24,574 nt of DNA from Haemophilus paracuniculus (GTDB taxonomy: Bacteria > Pseudomonadota > Gammaproteobacteria > Enterobacterales > Pasteurellaceae), in the NCBI RefSeq assembly GCF_002015115.1, contig NZ_MUYA01000011.1, positions 1 to 24,574 of the forward strand. Reading direction: 5' to 3'. Position 1 is the stretch's first letter; every line of letters begins with the position of its first letter. This document shows positions 16,728-24,489 of the stretch, piece by piece. The notes under the pieces were generated by a model that was given only the letters and a program-made list of their open reading frames with translations, was not told where the DNA came from and searched no databases. Position numbers and translations under genes: made by a program.

Positions 16728-17684
16728 ATGTCAAATCCACTTAACATTGTTTTTTTAGATCGCACGGGCATTCCAGCCAGCCACGAGATTCCTCGCCCAA
16801 GCTTTGCTCATACTTGGACGGAATATGATCGCACTTCGGCAGACGAAACCTACGAGCGTGCCAAAGAGGCAGATATTGTGATCACCAGCAAGGTGCTGTT
16901 TGGGCGTGAATTGATGTCGAAATTGCCTCGCTTGAAGCTGATTGCGGTAACGGCAACGGGGACGAATAACATTGATTTAGTCGCCGCCAAAGAGCTTGGC
17001 ATTGCGGTGAAAAATGTAACGGGCTATTCAAGCGTTACCGTGCCAGAACACGTTTTGGGTATGATTTTCGCCCTGAAACATAGCTTGGTGGGCTATCATC
17101 GTGATCAAGTTATCTCTGACCGTTGGGCGACTTGCGGACAATTCTGCTACACCGATCACCCGATCACCGATGTGCGTGGCTCAACCCTCGGCATTTTTGG
17201 CAAGGGCAATTTGGGTTCAGAAGTGGGACGTTTGGCGGAATTGATCGGAATGAAAGTGCTTTACGCCGAGCACAAAGGGGCGACCAACGTGCGTGAGGGC
17301 TACACCCCATTTGAAACGGTGTTGAAAGAGGCGGACATTGTTACCCTGCATTGCCCTTTGACCGACAGCACCCAAAACTTAATCAATGCGGAAACATTAA
17401 GCCTAATGAAACCAACCGCTTACTTGATTAACACGGGGCGAGGTCCGTTGGTTGATGAAACCGCTCTGCTCAACGCCCTCGAAAACGGCACGATTGCTGG
17501 GGCGGCGTTAGATGTGTTGGTTAAAGAACCGCCTGAAAAGGATAATCCGCTGATTCAAGCCGCTAAACGCCTGCCGAATTTGCTGATCACCCCACACATC
17601 GCGTGGGCAAGCGACTCGGCGGTAACGACTTTGGTTAATAAAGTGGCACAAAATATTGAAGAATTTGTCGCCACGGGCAAATAA
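16728..17684 (+). CDS. D-2-hydroxyacid dehydrogenase (glycerate/hydroxypyruvate reductase-like)
   Basis: 318-residue NAD(P)-dependent enzyme of the D-isomer-specific 2-hydroxyacid dehydrogenase family, reducing a 2-keto acid to a D-2-hydroxy acid. The nucleotide-binding motif GKGNLG is in GIFGKGNLGSEVG (residues 155-167). The catalytic triad is visible: R238 in NTGRG, E267 in LVKEPP and H290 in TPHIAW. Overall it resembles the glycerate dehydrogenase/hydroxypyruvate reductase group and, as I recall, the H. influenzae HI1556 type, which also lies next to lolC. It is not fermentative LdhA by its motifs around the active site, but the true substrate cannot be fixed from sequence. ATG 16728 has AAGGAAG upstream. 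A 164-bp hairpin element separates it from lolC. Confidence 0.9.
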   Translation: MSNPLNIVFLDRTGIPASHEIPRPSFAHTWTEYDRTSADETYERAKEADIVITSKVLFGRELMSKLPRLKLIAVTATGTNNIDLVAAKELGIAVKNVTGYSSVTVPEHVLGMIFALKHSLVGYHRDQVISDRWATCGQFCYTDHPITDVRGSTLGIFGKGNLGSEVGRLAELIGMKVLYAEHKGATNVREGYTPFETVLKEADIVTLHCPLTDSTQNLINAETLSLMKPTAYLINTGRGPLVDETALLNALENGTIAGAALDVLVKEPPEKDNPLIQAAKRLPNLLITPHIAWASDSAVTTLVNKVAQNIEEFVATGK

Positions 17685-17689
17685 AAAGA

Positions 17690-17853
17690 TTTTTCCCTCT
17701 CCCTGATTTTTCTTCTCAACGAAGAAAAATCTGTCCCTCTCCCACAAGTGGGCGAGGGTAGTATATCAAGCGAAAATAAAAAACTCTCTCCCACTTGTGG
17801 GAGAGAGACAGCAAGAAATACGTTCAGTATTTCTTGCAGAGAGAGGGGAAAAA
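17690..17853. repeat. 164-bp multi-hairpin element with terminal inverted repeats (MITE-like)
   Basis: The ends TTTTTCCCTCTC (17690-17701) and GAGAGGGGAAAAA (17841-17853) are inverted copies. Four hairpins lie within: GATTTTTCTTC/GAAGAAAAATC (17705-17731), a CCCTC-CCCAC/GTGGG-GAGGG stem (17735-17758), CTCTCTCCCAC/GTGGGAGAGAG (17784-17807) and GCAAGAAATAC/GTATTTCTTGC (17811-17837). No coding frame of note. It fills the gap between the dehydrogenase gene and lolC. Confidence 0.75.
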
Positions 17854-17861
17854 CTTATAAA
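17834..17861 (+). promoter_or_regulatory. Possible lolC promoter at the right end of the hairpin element
   Basis: TTGCAG (17834-17839), 16-bp spacer and TATAAA (17856-17861). The -35 is inside the repeat element and the -10 just outside it. The predicted leader is only about 15 nt and has no clear ribosome binding site. Confidence 0.4.
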
Positions 17862-17881
17862 TAACATTGATGTAATAAAAA

Positions 17882-19057
17882 ATGATGAACTTTACCCCCC
17901 TTTTTATTGCGTGGCGTTATTGGCGGTCGAAAAGTGCGGATCGCTTTGGGCGGTTGGTAACCAACCTTGCCAGCCTTGGGATTGTACTTGGCGTAATGGC
18001 GTTGGTGATTGTGCTGTCGGTAATGAACGGTTTGGAAAATATGCAGAAACGCAACCTGCTTTCCACCCTGCCCCACGCGATTATTTCGCCGATTGACGAA
18101 AATTGGACGAAATCCGACCGCTTGCCGTTGCTCGATTTTGCCACCCAAGCCGTGCCGATTAACCGCACTAACGTGATTATTCAAAGCCAGCAAGGGATTA
18201 ACGCTGGGCAGTTGATCGGTGTGGAAAATGAGACGGACGATCCGCTTTTAACGGGCGAAAATCTCACGCAACTGCTACCCTCAGGCGAATTTAATGTGCT
18301 GATTGGCGAACGATTAGCGAATAAATTGAAGCTCGGCGTGAACGACAAAATCCGTTTGATGATTACCGAAAATAGCCAATACACCCCGTTCGGGCGAGTG
18401 CCTGTGCAGCGACTTTTTACCATTTCGGGAATTTACCCTGCTGGGGGCGAAAGCTCGGAATTTACCCTGTTTGCCAATTTAACCGATGTGGGGCGATTAT
18501 TGCGGATCGATCCAGAGCAAACCCAAGGGGTTCGGCTGTTTTTGAAAGATCCCTTCCAAATCAACGAACTTAGCACCATTTTCCCCGAAGATAAGTGGCA
18601 AATTAGCGATTGGCGTGAGCAAAAAGGCGAATTTTTCCAAGCGGTTAGAATGGAAAAAAATATGATGAGCCTGCTAATTAGCTTGATTATCATCGTGGCG
18701 ATTTCCAACATCGTTACCTCACTCAGCCTAATGGTGGTGGATAAACAGGGCGAAATTGCGATTTTGCAAACGCAGGGCTTAACCAAAGGGCAAGTGATGC
18801 AAATTTTTGTGTTGCAAGGGGCGATTGTGGGCGTGATTGGCTCGCTGATTGGCGGCTTACTTGGGGTGCTAATTAGCCAAAATTTAGGCGACATCGTGCA
18901 ACTGATTAACGGCAACATTCATCTGCCGACCTTAATTTCCGCCTCGCAAATTGGCGTGATTGTGGCAATTTCCATCGCCCTCTCGCTACTTTGCACCCTC
19001 TATCCTGCTTATCGAGCCTCAAAAATTGAGCCAGCAATGGCGTTGCGTTATGAATAG
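17882..19057 (+). CDS. lolC: Lipoprotein-releasing system permease LolC
   Basis: 391-residue inner-membrane permease of the LolCDE ABC complex that extracts mature lipoproteins from the inner membrane and passes them to LolA. Family architecture is present: N-terminal RYWRSKSADRFGRLVTNLA (12-30), membrane helix 1 (about 25-50), a large periplasmic domain (about 51-258) and three C-terminal helices (261-286, 307-332, 353-375). The cytoplasmic block DKQGEIAILQTQGLTKGQ (287-304) contacts the ATPase LolD. MNGLE and LSVMNG near helix 1 match the family. Two ATGs in tandem (17882, 17885); the second fits homologues slightly better, and neither has a convincing ribosome binding site. lolD and lolE are not adjacent; grxD follows. 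LolC is preferred over LolE by the N-terminal sequence, with some uncertainty. Confidence 0.88.
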   Translation: MMNFTPLFIAWRYWRSKSADRFGRLVTNLASLGIVLGVMALVIVLSVMNGLENMQKRNLLSTLPHAIISPIDENWTKSDRLPLLDFATQAVPINRTNVIIQSQQGINAGQLIGVENETDDPLLTGENLTQLLPSGEFNVLIGERLANKLKLGVNDKIRLMITENSQYTPFGRVPVQRLFTISGIYPAGGESSEFTLFANLTDVGRLLRIDPEQTQGVRLFLKDPFQINELSTIFPEDKWQISDWREQKGEFFQAVRMEKNMMSLLISLIIIVAISNIVTSLSLMVVDKQGEIAILQTQGLTKGQVMQIFVLQGAIVGVIGSLIGGLLGVLISQNLGDIVQLINGNIHLPTLISASQIGVIVAISIALSLLCTLYPAYRASKIEPAMALRYE

Positions 19058-19077
19058 CGGTGCAAGCGGATAGATTA

Positions 19078-19107
19078 TTGGGAATTTCAAGGAATATCTG
19101 ATAAAAT
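19078..19107 (+). promoter_or_regulatory. Probable grxD promoter
   Basis: TTGGGA (19078-19083) and an extended -10 TGATAAAAT (hexamer 19102-19107) with an 18-bp spacer. An uptake-like GCAAGCGGATAGATT (19062-19076) lies just upstream. Confidence 0.45.
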
Positions 19108-19142
19108 CACTCAACTTTTACACACCATTTTTGAGGTAATCA

Positions 19143-19469
19143 ATGGAAACTATCGACAAAATCAAACAGCAAATCAGCGAAAATCCGATCTTAATTTATA
19201 TGAAAGGATCGCCAAAATTCCCTTCTTGCGGCTTCTCTGCCCGTGCGGTGGAAGCCTTAATTAACTGCCAAGTGCCATTCGGCTATGTGGATATTTTAAG
19301 CAACCCAGACATTCGTGCCGAATTGCCAAAATTCGCCAACTGGCCGACATTCCCACAACTTTGGGTGGAAGGCGAATTGGTCGGCGGCTGCGACATTATG
19401 TTAGAAATGTTCCAAAAAGGCGAATTACAAACCCTGTTAAAAGAGACCGCAGCGAAATATCCTGCGTAA
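19143..19469 (+). CDS. grxD: Monothiol glutaredoxin Grx4
   Basis: 108-residue cytoplasmic monothiol glutaredoxin. It binds a [2Fe-2S] cluster as a dimer or with BolA-like proteins and serves in Fe-S delivery and iron sensing. The CGFS active site is at 29-32, preceded by KGSPKFPS. The glutathione-binding features WPTFPQLWV (67-75) and GGCDI (81-85) are present. It aligns end to end with E. coli Grx4 (115) except for a shorter tail. ATG 19143 has GAGG upstream. Transcribed from its own likely promoter, possibly also by read-through from lolC; ends in a strong terminator. Confidence 0.96.
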   Translation: METIDKIKQQISENPILIYMKGSPKFPSCGFSARAVEALINCQVPFGYVDILSNPDIRAELPKFANWPTFPQLWVEGELVGGCDIMLEMFQKGELQTLLKETAAKYPA

Positions 19470-19480
19470 TCGCAAAAACA

Positions 19481-19512
19481 AAAAGGCTTAGTTAAAACTA
19501 AGCCTTTTCTTT
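19481..19512 (+). terminator. Intrinsic terminator after grxD
   Basis: AAAAGGCTTAGT (19481-19492) and ACTAAGCCTTTT (19497-19508), a perfect 12-bp stem with 4-nt loop, followed by CTTTT. Confidence 0.9.
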
Positions 19513-19530
19513 TGGGGAAAATGTAAGGAA

Positions 19531-19551
19531 AAAGGCGGATAATCCGCCTTT
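19531..19551. terminator. Intrinsic terminator after pepN
   Basis: AAAGGCGGA (19531-19539) and TCCGCCTTT (19543-19551) with a 3-nt loop. On the minus strand TTTTTCC follows, just after the pepN stop; on the plus strand TCTCTTTTTT follows, giving grxD a second stop signal. Confidence 0.85.
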
Positions 19552-19558
19552 CTCTTTT

Positions 19559-22168
19559 TTATTGCAACGCCTTGTCGATTTTCTCAAACAGATCTCTGGC
19601 AAGATTTTCTAAACCTGCCAAACGTTCTAAGCCGCGACGCATTAAGGTTTGGCGTTGGGAATCGTAGCGTCCTAATTTAATCAATGGATCGATTAAACGT
19701 GCCGCCACCTGCGGATTGCTTTCGTTCAGTTTGATCAAAATATCGATCAAGAAACGATAGCCCGAACCGTCAATGGCGTGGAAAGCTCTCGGGTTTTGTG
19801 CCGCAAAAGTCCCTACCAACGAACGCAAGCGGTTAGGATTGTTGAAATTAAAGCTACGGTGTTCCAGCAAGCCTTGCACGATTTGCAACACATTTTCATC
19901 TGGGCGAGTGGCTTGCAGGGCGAACCATTTGTCCATCACCAAACCATCGTGATGCCATTTTTCTTCAAAATCTTTCAACAATAAATCCGCACACGCGAGC
20001 TGGGCTTTGGTTGCCGCTGAAAGTGCCGCGAGGGTGTCAGTCATATTGTCCGATTGCTGATAATGGCGGTTTACAATGCCGTTGCCCTGTTCAGTAAAGG
20101 CGAGATACGATAAGCAAACATTGCGTAACGCACGTTTCGCGATATCTTTCGCTTCCACACGGTAGCCGTCCAGTTTGTTGGCGTTGTAAATGATTAACAA
20201 GCGGTCTTTTAATTCGCTGGCAATGGTTTGCTGCATAAAGGTGCGAACCGCCGCGATACCCGCAGGATCAATCACTTTGAACGATTCCGCAAATTCTGTC
20301 TCTTTTGGCAAGGTGAGCATTAACGCCGTTAATTCTGGATCTTGCTGCCAATTATCGACAATTAACATCAACGCTTCTAACAAATCATTCGAGAATTGTA
20401 ACGGTTCATTTTGATGATAACGGGTTAAATTGGCTCGCAATTCATTGATGTACAAGGTTTGAGCCGTATCCCAACGCACGAAATCGTTTTCTGCATATTT
20501 AAGCAAAGTAAGCAGTTGCTCGGTGGTGTAGTTGTAATCAATTCGCACGGGGGCAGAAAAATCACACAATAACGCAGGCACAGGGCGTTGTGGCACGTTG
20601 TGGAACTCAAACACTTGGCGGTCGTGAATCACATCAAGCACATCGCTGACGGTCAATAATTCATATTGCAGGCTGATTTTTGCCCCGTCCGAGCCATATA
20701 ACGCAATTTTAAGCGGAATATGCAAATTCGCTTTTTCGAGCTGGTCGGCGGTGGCTGGGGTCATTTGAGCCACTTGCAAGCGGTAGATTTTGCTCTTTTC
20801 ATCATAGTGATCGCTCACGGTCAATTCTGGCGTTCCCGATTGGCTATACCAACGGCGGAATTGGGTGAGATCGATGCCCGAAGCCCGTTCCATTGCGGAA
20901 ACAAAATCCTCACAGGTCGCCGCTTTGCCGTCATTTTCCGCCACATACAATTTCATTCCTTGCTGGAATTTTTGCTCGCCGAGCAAGGTGTGGATCATTC
21001 GGATCACTTCCGCCCCTTTTTCGTACACCGTAACCGTATAGAAATTGTTCATTTCGATCACTTTTTCAGGGCGAATCGGGTGAGCCATCGGGCTGGCGTC
21101 CTCGGCGAATTGGAACGCACGCAAAAAACGCACGTCATCTATCCGCTTGATCGCTCTCGACCATAAATCCGAGGTAAATTCTTGATCACGGAATACGGTC
21201 AAACCTTCTTTGAGGCTTAGCTGGAACCAATCTCGGCAAGTAATGCGGTTGCCCGTCCAGTTGTGGAAGTATTCGTGGGCGATCACGCTTTCCACGTTCA
21301 TATAATCTTCGTCCGTGGCGGTTTGCGGATTGGCAAGCACGAATTTCGAGTTAAACACGTTCAAGCCTTTGTTTTCCATCGCCCCCATATTGAAGAAATC
21401 GACCGCCACGATCATATAAATATCCAAATCGTATTCTAAGCCGAAGCGTTGCTCGTCCCATTTCATCGAGCGTTTGAGACTTTCCATCGCCCAACCTGCA
21501 CGGTCGAGATTGCCTCGATCCACATAGATTTCGAGAGCCACTTCTCGTCCGCTCATTGTGATGAATTTATCTTGCAACAGGTCAAAATCGCCTGCCACTA
21601 ACGCAAATAAATAGCTCGGTTTGAGGAAAGGATCTTCCCACTCGACCCAATGGCGACCATCTTCCAACTCGCCTTGGGCGATACGGTTGCCGTTTGAAAG
21701 CAAGAACGGATATTTCGCCTTGCTCGCAGTGATTTTGGTGCGATATTTGGCAAGCACATCGGGGCGATCCAGCATATAGGTCATTTGGCGGAAGCCTTCC
21801 GCTTCACATTGGGTGCAAATGCCATCGCCCGACAGATAAAGCCCTTGCAGCGAAGTGTTTTGGGCTGGGTTCACCGCCGTTTCAATGCAAAGTTGGAACT
21901 GATCCAAATTCAGCTCGCTCAAATCAAGGGTTAAAGATTCCTCATCTTTAACATAGTTTTCAAAGGGCTGATCATTTAATTTGAGGGATAAAAACTCGAA
22001 ACTATGCCCGTCCAAACGTAGCTGATTCGCCTCTGGATTTTTACGCTCAACATTGAGAATGGAAGTGATAAAAGTGCGGTTAGGATCAAGTTGGAAATCT
22101 AACGAAATCTCGTTAATGGTGTAATCTGGAACTTTATAATCTTTTCTAAATTTAGCTTTGGGTTGCAT
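19559..22168 (-). CDS. pepN: Aminopeptidase N (alanyl aminopeptidase)
   Basis: 869-residue zinc metallopeptidase of family M1 that removes N-terminal residues from peptides in the cytosol; it completes breakdown of peptides such as those imported by Dpp. The length equals E. coli PepN (870). GAMEN exopeptidase motif at 262-266; zinc site HEYFH at 298-302 with the third ligand E321 in LKEG; a catalytic Tyr near 382 in FYTVTVYEKG. The frame is open 73 codons further upstream (to 22387), but that stretch is unlike the family; ATG 22168 has AAGGA with suitable spacing and gives the normal start. A possible -10 (TATAAC, minus strand, 22253-22248) lies about 80 bp upstream. Good uptake sequences occur inside the gene near 20197 and 20775. 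Confidence 0.96.
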   Translation of the reverse strand: MQPKAKFRKDYKVPDYTINEISLDFQLDPNRTFITSILNVERKNPEANQLRLDGHSFEFLSLKLNDQPFENYVKDEESLTLDLSELNLDQFQLCIETAVNPAQNTSLQGLYLSGDGICTQCEAEGFRQMTYMLDRPDVLAKYRTKITASKAKYPFLLSNGNRIAQGELEDGRHWVEWEDPFLKPSYLFALVAGDFDLLQDKFITMSGREVALEIYVDRGNLDRAGWAMESLKRSMKWDEQRFGLEYDLDIYMIVAVDFFNMGAMENKGLNVFNSKFVLANPQTATDEDYMNVESVIAHEYFHNWTGNRITCRDWFQLSLKEGLTVFRDQEFTSDLWSRAIKRIDDVRFLRAFQFAEDASPMAHPIRPEKVIEMNNFYTVTVYEKGAEVIRMIHTLLGEQKFQQGMKLYVAENDGKAATCEDFVSAMERASGIDLTQFRRWYSQSGTPELTVSDHYDEKSKIYRLQVAQMTPATADQLEKANLHIPLKIALYGSDGAKISLQYELLTVSDVLDVIHDRQVFEFHNVPQRPVPALLCDFSAPVRIDYNYTTEQLLTLLKYAENDFVRWDTAQTLYINELRANLTRYHQNEPLQFSNDLLEALMLIVDNWQQDPELTALMLTLPKETEFAESFKVIDPAGIAAVRTFMQQTIASELKDRLLIIYNANKLDGYRVEAKDIAKRALRNVCLSYLAFTEQGNGIVNRHYQQSDNMTDTLAALSAATKAQLACADLLLKDFEEKWHHDGLVMDKWFALQATRPDENVLQIVQGLLEHRSFNFNNPNRLRSLVGTFAAQNPRAFHAIDGSGYRFLIDILIKLNESNPQVAARLIDPLIKLGRYDSQRQTLMRRGLERLAGLENLARDLFEKIDKALQ

Positions 22169-22344
22169 AATAAATCCTTGCGATGAATCGAAAGCAAAAA
22201 CGGTGGAAAGGATAAAAAGATTTGAGCAATTGTGCAAATGAATTTTTGTTATAGTGTGATGTAGATCCACTAAATTTTCTATGATCTTACCGCTTGCTGG
22301 ACAAACCCTTCGTAGAGACCCAAGGCTCCGTCCTGTGTGAAATG

Positions 22345-22375
22345 ACAAAAGGGAAACCGAAGTTTCCCCTTTTGT
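22345..22375 (-). terminator. Intrinsic terminator after glpT with UUCG loop
   Basis: On the minus strand GGGAAAC and GTTTCCC (22368-22351) close a TTCG tetraloop, extended by ACAAAA/TTTTGT with one bulged base, ending in TTTTGT. It lies 13 bp after the glpT stop. Confidence 0.88.
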
Positions 22376-22387
22376 TAAATTAAGCAA

Positions 22388-23833
22388 TTAGTTACCGTAG
22401 TGATTTTCTAATTTCGCTTTGTGTTTACCTTCTTCAACCATTGTGATGAACATTAACAAGATTGCTAACACACCGCCTGCGATCATTACATAGAAACCGC
22501 CGTCCCAGCCGTAGTATTCCGCTGCCCAGCCTACAACCGCTGAGGCTGAAACGGTACCGCCGAGGTAGCCGAATAAGCCTGTGAAGCCTGCTGATGTACC
22601 CGCCGCTTTTTTCGGGGCGAGTTCAAGGGCGTGCAAGCCGATCAACATTACTGGGCCGTAAATCAAGAAGCCGATAGTGGTCATTAAGATGAAGTCCATT
22701 AACTGATATGGATTTTCATACCACGCTTTGCCGGCGTATTGGGCAAGTTCCGCTTCTGGGGTGGCTGGGTTGAGCCAGAGGGCGACAACCGCGGCGGTGG
22801 TAAGAATCATAAAGATGAAGCCTGTTAAACCACGTTTGCCTTTGAAGATTTTATCCGACACCCAACCGCACAAGAGCGTCCCTGGGATTGCGGCTAATTC
22901 GTAAATGATATAAGCGGAAGCCGTGCCTTTGATGTTGAAGTGTTTCACTTCGCCCAAATAAACTGGCGACCATTTCAACACGCCATAACGGATTAAGTAC
23001 ACAAAGACGTTCGCAATCGCGATATACCACAACAATCTATTTTTAAGCACATAAGTTACCAAAATTTCTTTGGTGGTAAGCTCTTGTTCCGATTTTTTCT
23101 CGTCATAGTTGTCTGGATAATCGTTACGCCATTTTTCAATCGGCGGTAAACCGCAAGATTGTGGGGTGTCTTTCATCATCAAATAGATTGGAATAGCGGC
23201 AATCATTGCGGCAATCCCTGGGTAGTAAAGGGCTTGTTGCCAAACGTCTTTTGCCGTTGCCTCAATACCTGTGGTGTTGAAATAGATCGCCCCTGCTAAG
23301 AAGACCATCAACCCTGGTACCATACCACCCACGTTGTGAGCACAGTTCCAAATCGACACGATTGAGCCACGTTCAGATTTTGACCACCAATGCACCATTG
23401 TGCGTCCGCACGGCGGCCAGCCCATACCTTGAAACCAGCCGTTAAGGAAGATCATAATGAACATTACCAAAATGCCCGAGGTCGCCCACGGCATTAAGCC
23501 CATCATTGTCATACATAAACCTGACAACAATAAACCGAACGGTAAAAAGACTTTCGGATTTGAGCGGTCTGACATCCACGCCATCACGAATTTGGACAAG
23601 CCATACGCCAAACCAGCACCCGTGCCGATAATCCCCAATTCGGCTTTGTTATATAACCCTGCTTCAATCAAGCCTTTTTGAGCCAAATCGAAATTGGCAC
23701 GCACGAAATAATAGGCGGCATAGCCGAAGAAGATCCCTGCGAACACTTGCCAACGCAAACGGCGATAAACGGGATCGATTTTATCTTTTGGTAGCTCCGC
23801 AATGTGCGGGGCGGGTTTAAATGGACCAAACAT
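22388..23833 (-). CDS. glpT: Glycerol-3-phosphate transporter GlpT
   Basis: 481-residue inner-membrane antiporter (major facilitator superfamily, organophosphate:phosphate antiporters) that brings in glycerol 3-phosphate in exchange for phosphate; family members also admit fosfomycin. Twelve membrane helices are predicted. Key residues of E. coli GlpT are kept: R45 in YFVRANFD, H166 (H165 in E. coli) in WNCAHNVGG and R283 (likely R269) in [12 protein letters not shown]. The central loop (about 225-262) and an insertion near 355-370 make it somewhat longer than the 452-residue E. coli protein. GGAG lies 5 nt before ATG 23833. A GlpR operator and CRP site lie upstream. No glpQ gene is adjacent on either side within view. 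Confidence 0.95.
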   Translation of the reverse strand: MFGPFKPAPHIAELPKDKIDPVYRRLRWQVFAGIFFGYAAYYFVRANFDLAQKGLIEAGLYNKAELGIIGTGAGLAYGLSKFVMAWMSDRSNPKVFLPFGLLLSGLCMTMMGLMPWATSGILVMFIMIFLNGWFQGMGWPPCGRTMVHWWSKSERGSIVSIWNCAHNVGGMVPGLMVFLAGAIYFNTTGIEATAKDVWQQALYYPGIAAMIAAIPIYLMMKDTPQSCGLPPIEKWRNDYPDNYDEKKSEQELTTKEILVTYVLKNRLLWYIAIANVFVYLIRYGVLKWSPVYLGEVKHFNIKGTASAYIIYELAAIPGTLLCGWVSDKIFKGKRGLTGFIFMILTTAAVVALWLNPATPEAELAQYAGKAWYENPYQLMDFILMTTIGFLIYGPVMLIGLHALELAPKKAAGTSAGFTGLFGYLGGTVSASAVVGWAAEYYGWDGGFYVMIAGGVLAILLMFITMVEEGKHKAKLENHYGN

Positions 23834-23863
23834 AAAAACTCCAACATTTTTTAATAAAACTAA

Positions 23864-23883
23864 AATGTTCGTTTCCGAACATT
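23864..23883. promoter_or_regulatory. GlpR operator upstream of glpT
   Basis: Perfect palindrome AATGTTCG-N4-CGAACATT, almost identical to the E. coli GlpR operator form. Adjacent plus-strand CCGAACGAAAT (23885-23895) looks like a further half site. This predicts repression by GlpR, relieved by glycerol 3-phosphate. Confidence 0.8.
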
Positions 23884-23893
23884 ACCGAACGAA

Positions 23894-23899
23894 ATGATA
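23894..23899 (-). promoter_or_regulatory. Probable -10 of the glpT promoter
   Basis: TATCAT on the minus strand. Expected start near 23887 puts the CRP site at about -60 and the GlpR operator just after the start. No good -35 is seen, as for many CRP-dependent promoters. Confidence 0.45.
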
Positions 23900-23938
23900 G
23901 CGAAAAAAAACAAAACTCGCAGAAAAAAGAGTGAAATT

Positions 23939-23954
23939 TGTGAACTCAATCACA
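23939..23954. promoter_or_regulatory. CRP binding site upstream of glpT
   Basis: TGTGAACTCAATCACA, a perfect TGTGA-N6-TCACA. Its spacing from the proposed -10 fits class I activation. Confidence 0.75.
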
Positions 23955-24004
23955 AAAAATTTAACAGATTATTAAAAAGAACATTTGATCGGTAAAATTT
24001 AGCG

Positions 24005-24019
24005 AAATCCTACCTCTTG
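24005..24019 (-). repeat. Variant uptake-like sequence at the end of the EamA gene
   Basis: Minus strand CAAGAGGTAGGATTT, an Apl-type uptake sequence with the central C changed to A. It overlaps the last codons and stop of the EamA-family gene. Confidence 0.4.
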
Positions 24020-24435
24020 AAAGCCAGCACCAGCACGCCAGTCGCTACTAAACCGATCCCCAACCAATCTTGATTTGAGGGGCGTTCGCCGAGAAAAATT
24101 ACCGAAAAAATCGCCACTAAAACGAGGCTCAATTTATCAATCGGGGCAACTTGTGAAGCATTCCCCAGTTGCAACGCTTTGAAATAGGCAAGCCACGAAA
24201 TCCCCGTAGCAAGCCCCGACAAAATCAAAAACAGCCAATTCTTTGCCGTCAAATTTGATAACGGCTGCCACTTATTCGCATAACTCAAAAAGCCCGCCAA
24301 AGCGACAATAATCACCAAAGTGCGAATAAAAGTCGCAAAGTCCGAATCTACCCCTTGCACTCCAACTTTCGCAAAAATCGCCGTCAAACTCGCAAACACC
24401 GCCGACGCCAACGCCCAATAAAGCCAATCTGTCAT
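24010..24435 (-). CDS. EamA/DMT-family half-size transporter
   Basis: 141-residue inner-membrane protein of the drug/metabolite transporter superfamily with a single EamA domain (COG2510-like, about 140 residues), half the usual ten-helix size. Five hydrophobic segments: about 3-23, 34-53, 66-86, 95-117 and 121-139. Family features include KxxLxxxxxxATGxSWLxYFxALQxG in the middle and PIDKLS (98-103), LGERP (115-119) and WLGIGLVATGVL (124-135) at the end. Such half-size proteins probably work as dimers; the substrate is unknown. ATG 24435 has GAGG about 11 nt upstream, somewhat far. No clear terminator follows before the glpT control region. Confidence 0.85.
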   Translation of the reverse strand: MTDWLYWALASAVFASLTAIFAKVGVQGVDSDFATFIRTLVIIVALAGFLSYANKWQPLSNLTAKNWLFLILSGLATGISWLAYFKALQLGNASQVAPIDKLSLVLVAIFSVIFLGERPSNQDWLGIGLVATGVLVLAFKR

Positions 24436-24457
24436 TTTTTGTACTACCTCAAAAAAT

Positions 24458-24483
24458 AAAAAGAGGGAAAAATCCCTCTTTTT
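24458..24483. terminator. Bidirectional terminator just upstream of the EamA gene
   Basis: AAAAAGAGGGA (24458-24468) and TCCCTCTTTTT (24473-24483) form a perfect 11-bp stem with a 4-nt loop. It likely ends a minus-strand gene lying beyond the window edge; it is only 22 bp from the EamA start codon. Confidence 0.8.
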
Positions 24484-24489
24484 ATTATA
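24484..24489 (-). promoter_or_regulatory. Consensus -10 element for the EamA gene
   Basis: TATAAT on the minus strand abuts the terminator stem. Transcription would begin near 24477, inside the stem, so transcripts from this promoter would lack the full hairpin. No strong -35 seen. Confidence 0.45.

Noticed and set aside
16728..17684. Fermentative D-lactate dehydrogenase (ldhA)
   Set aside because: Length and motifs fit the glycerate/hydroxypyruvate reductase branch better; I therefore give no gene symbol.
17690..17853. CRISPR array reading of the clustered repeats before lolC
   Set aside because: The repeats are inverted stems of different sequence, not regularly spaced direct repeats with unique spacers, and no cas gene is near.
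22305..22340. A fourth copy of the kdsA-side palindrome (CGTAGAGACCCAAGG...)
   Set aside because: The resemblance to the 21-mer units is slight and the arms do not pair well.
22169..22387. A 73-codon in-frame extension upstream of pepN
   Set aside because: It does not resemble any PepN N terminus and overlaps the glpT terminator and an uptake sequence; ATG 22168 has a good ribosome binding site and gives the normal protein length.
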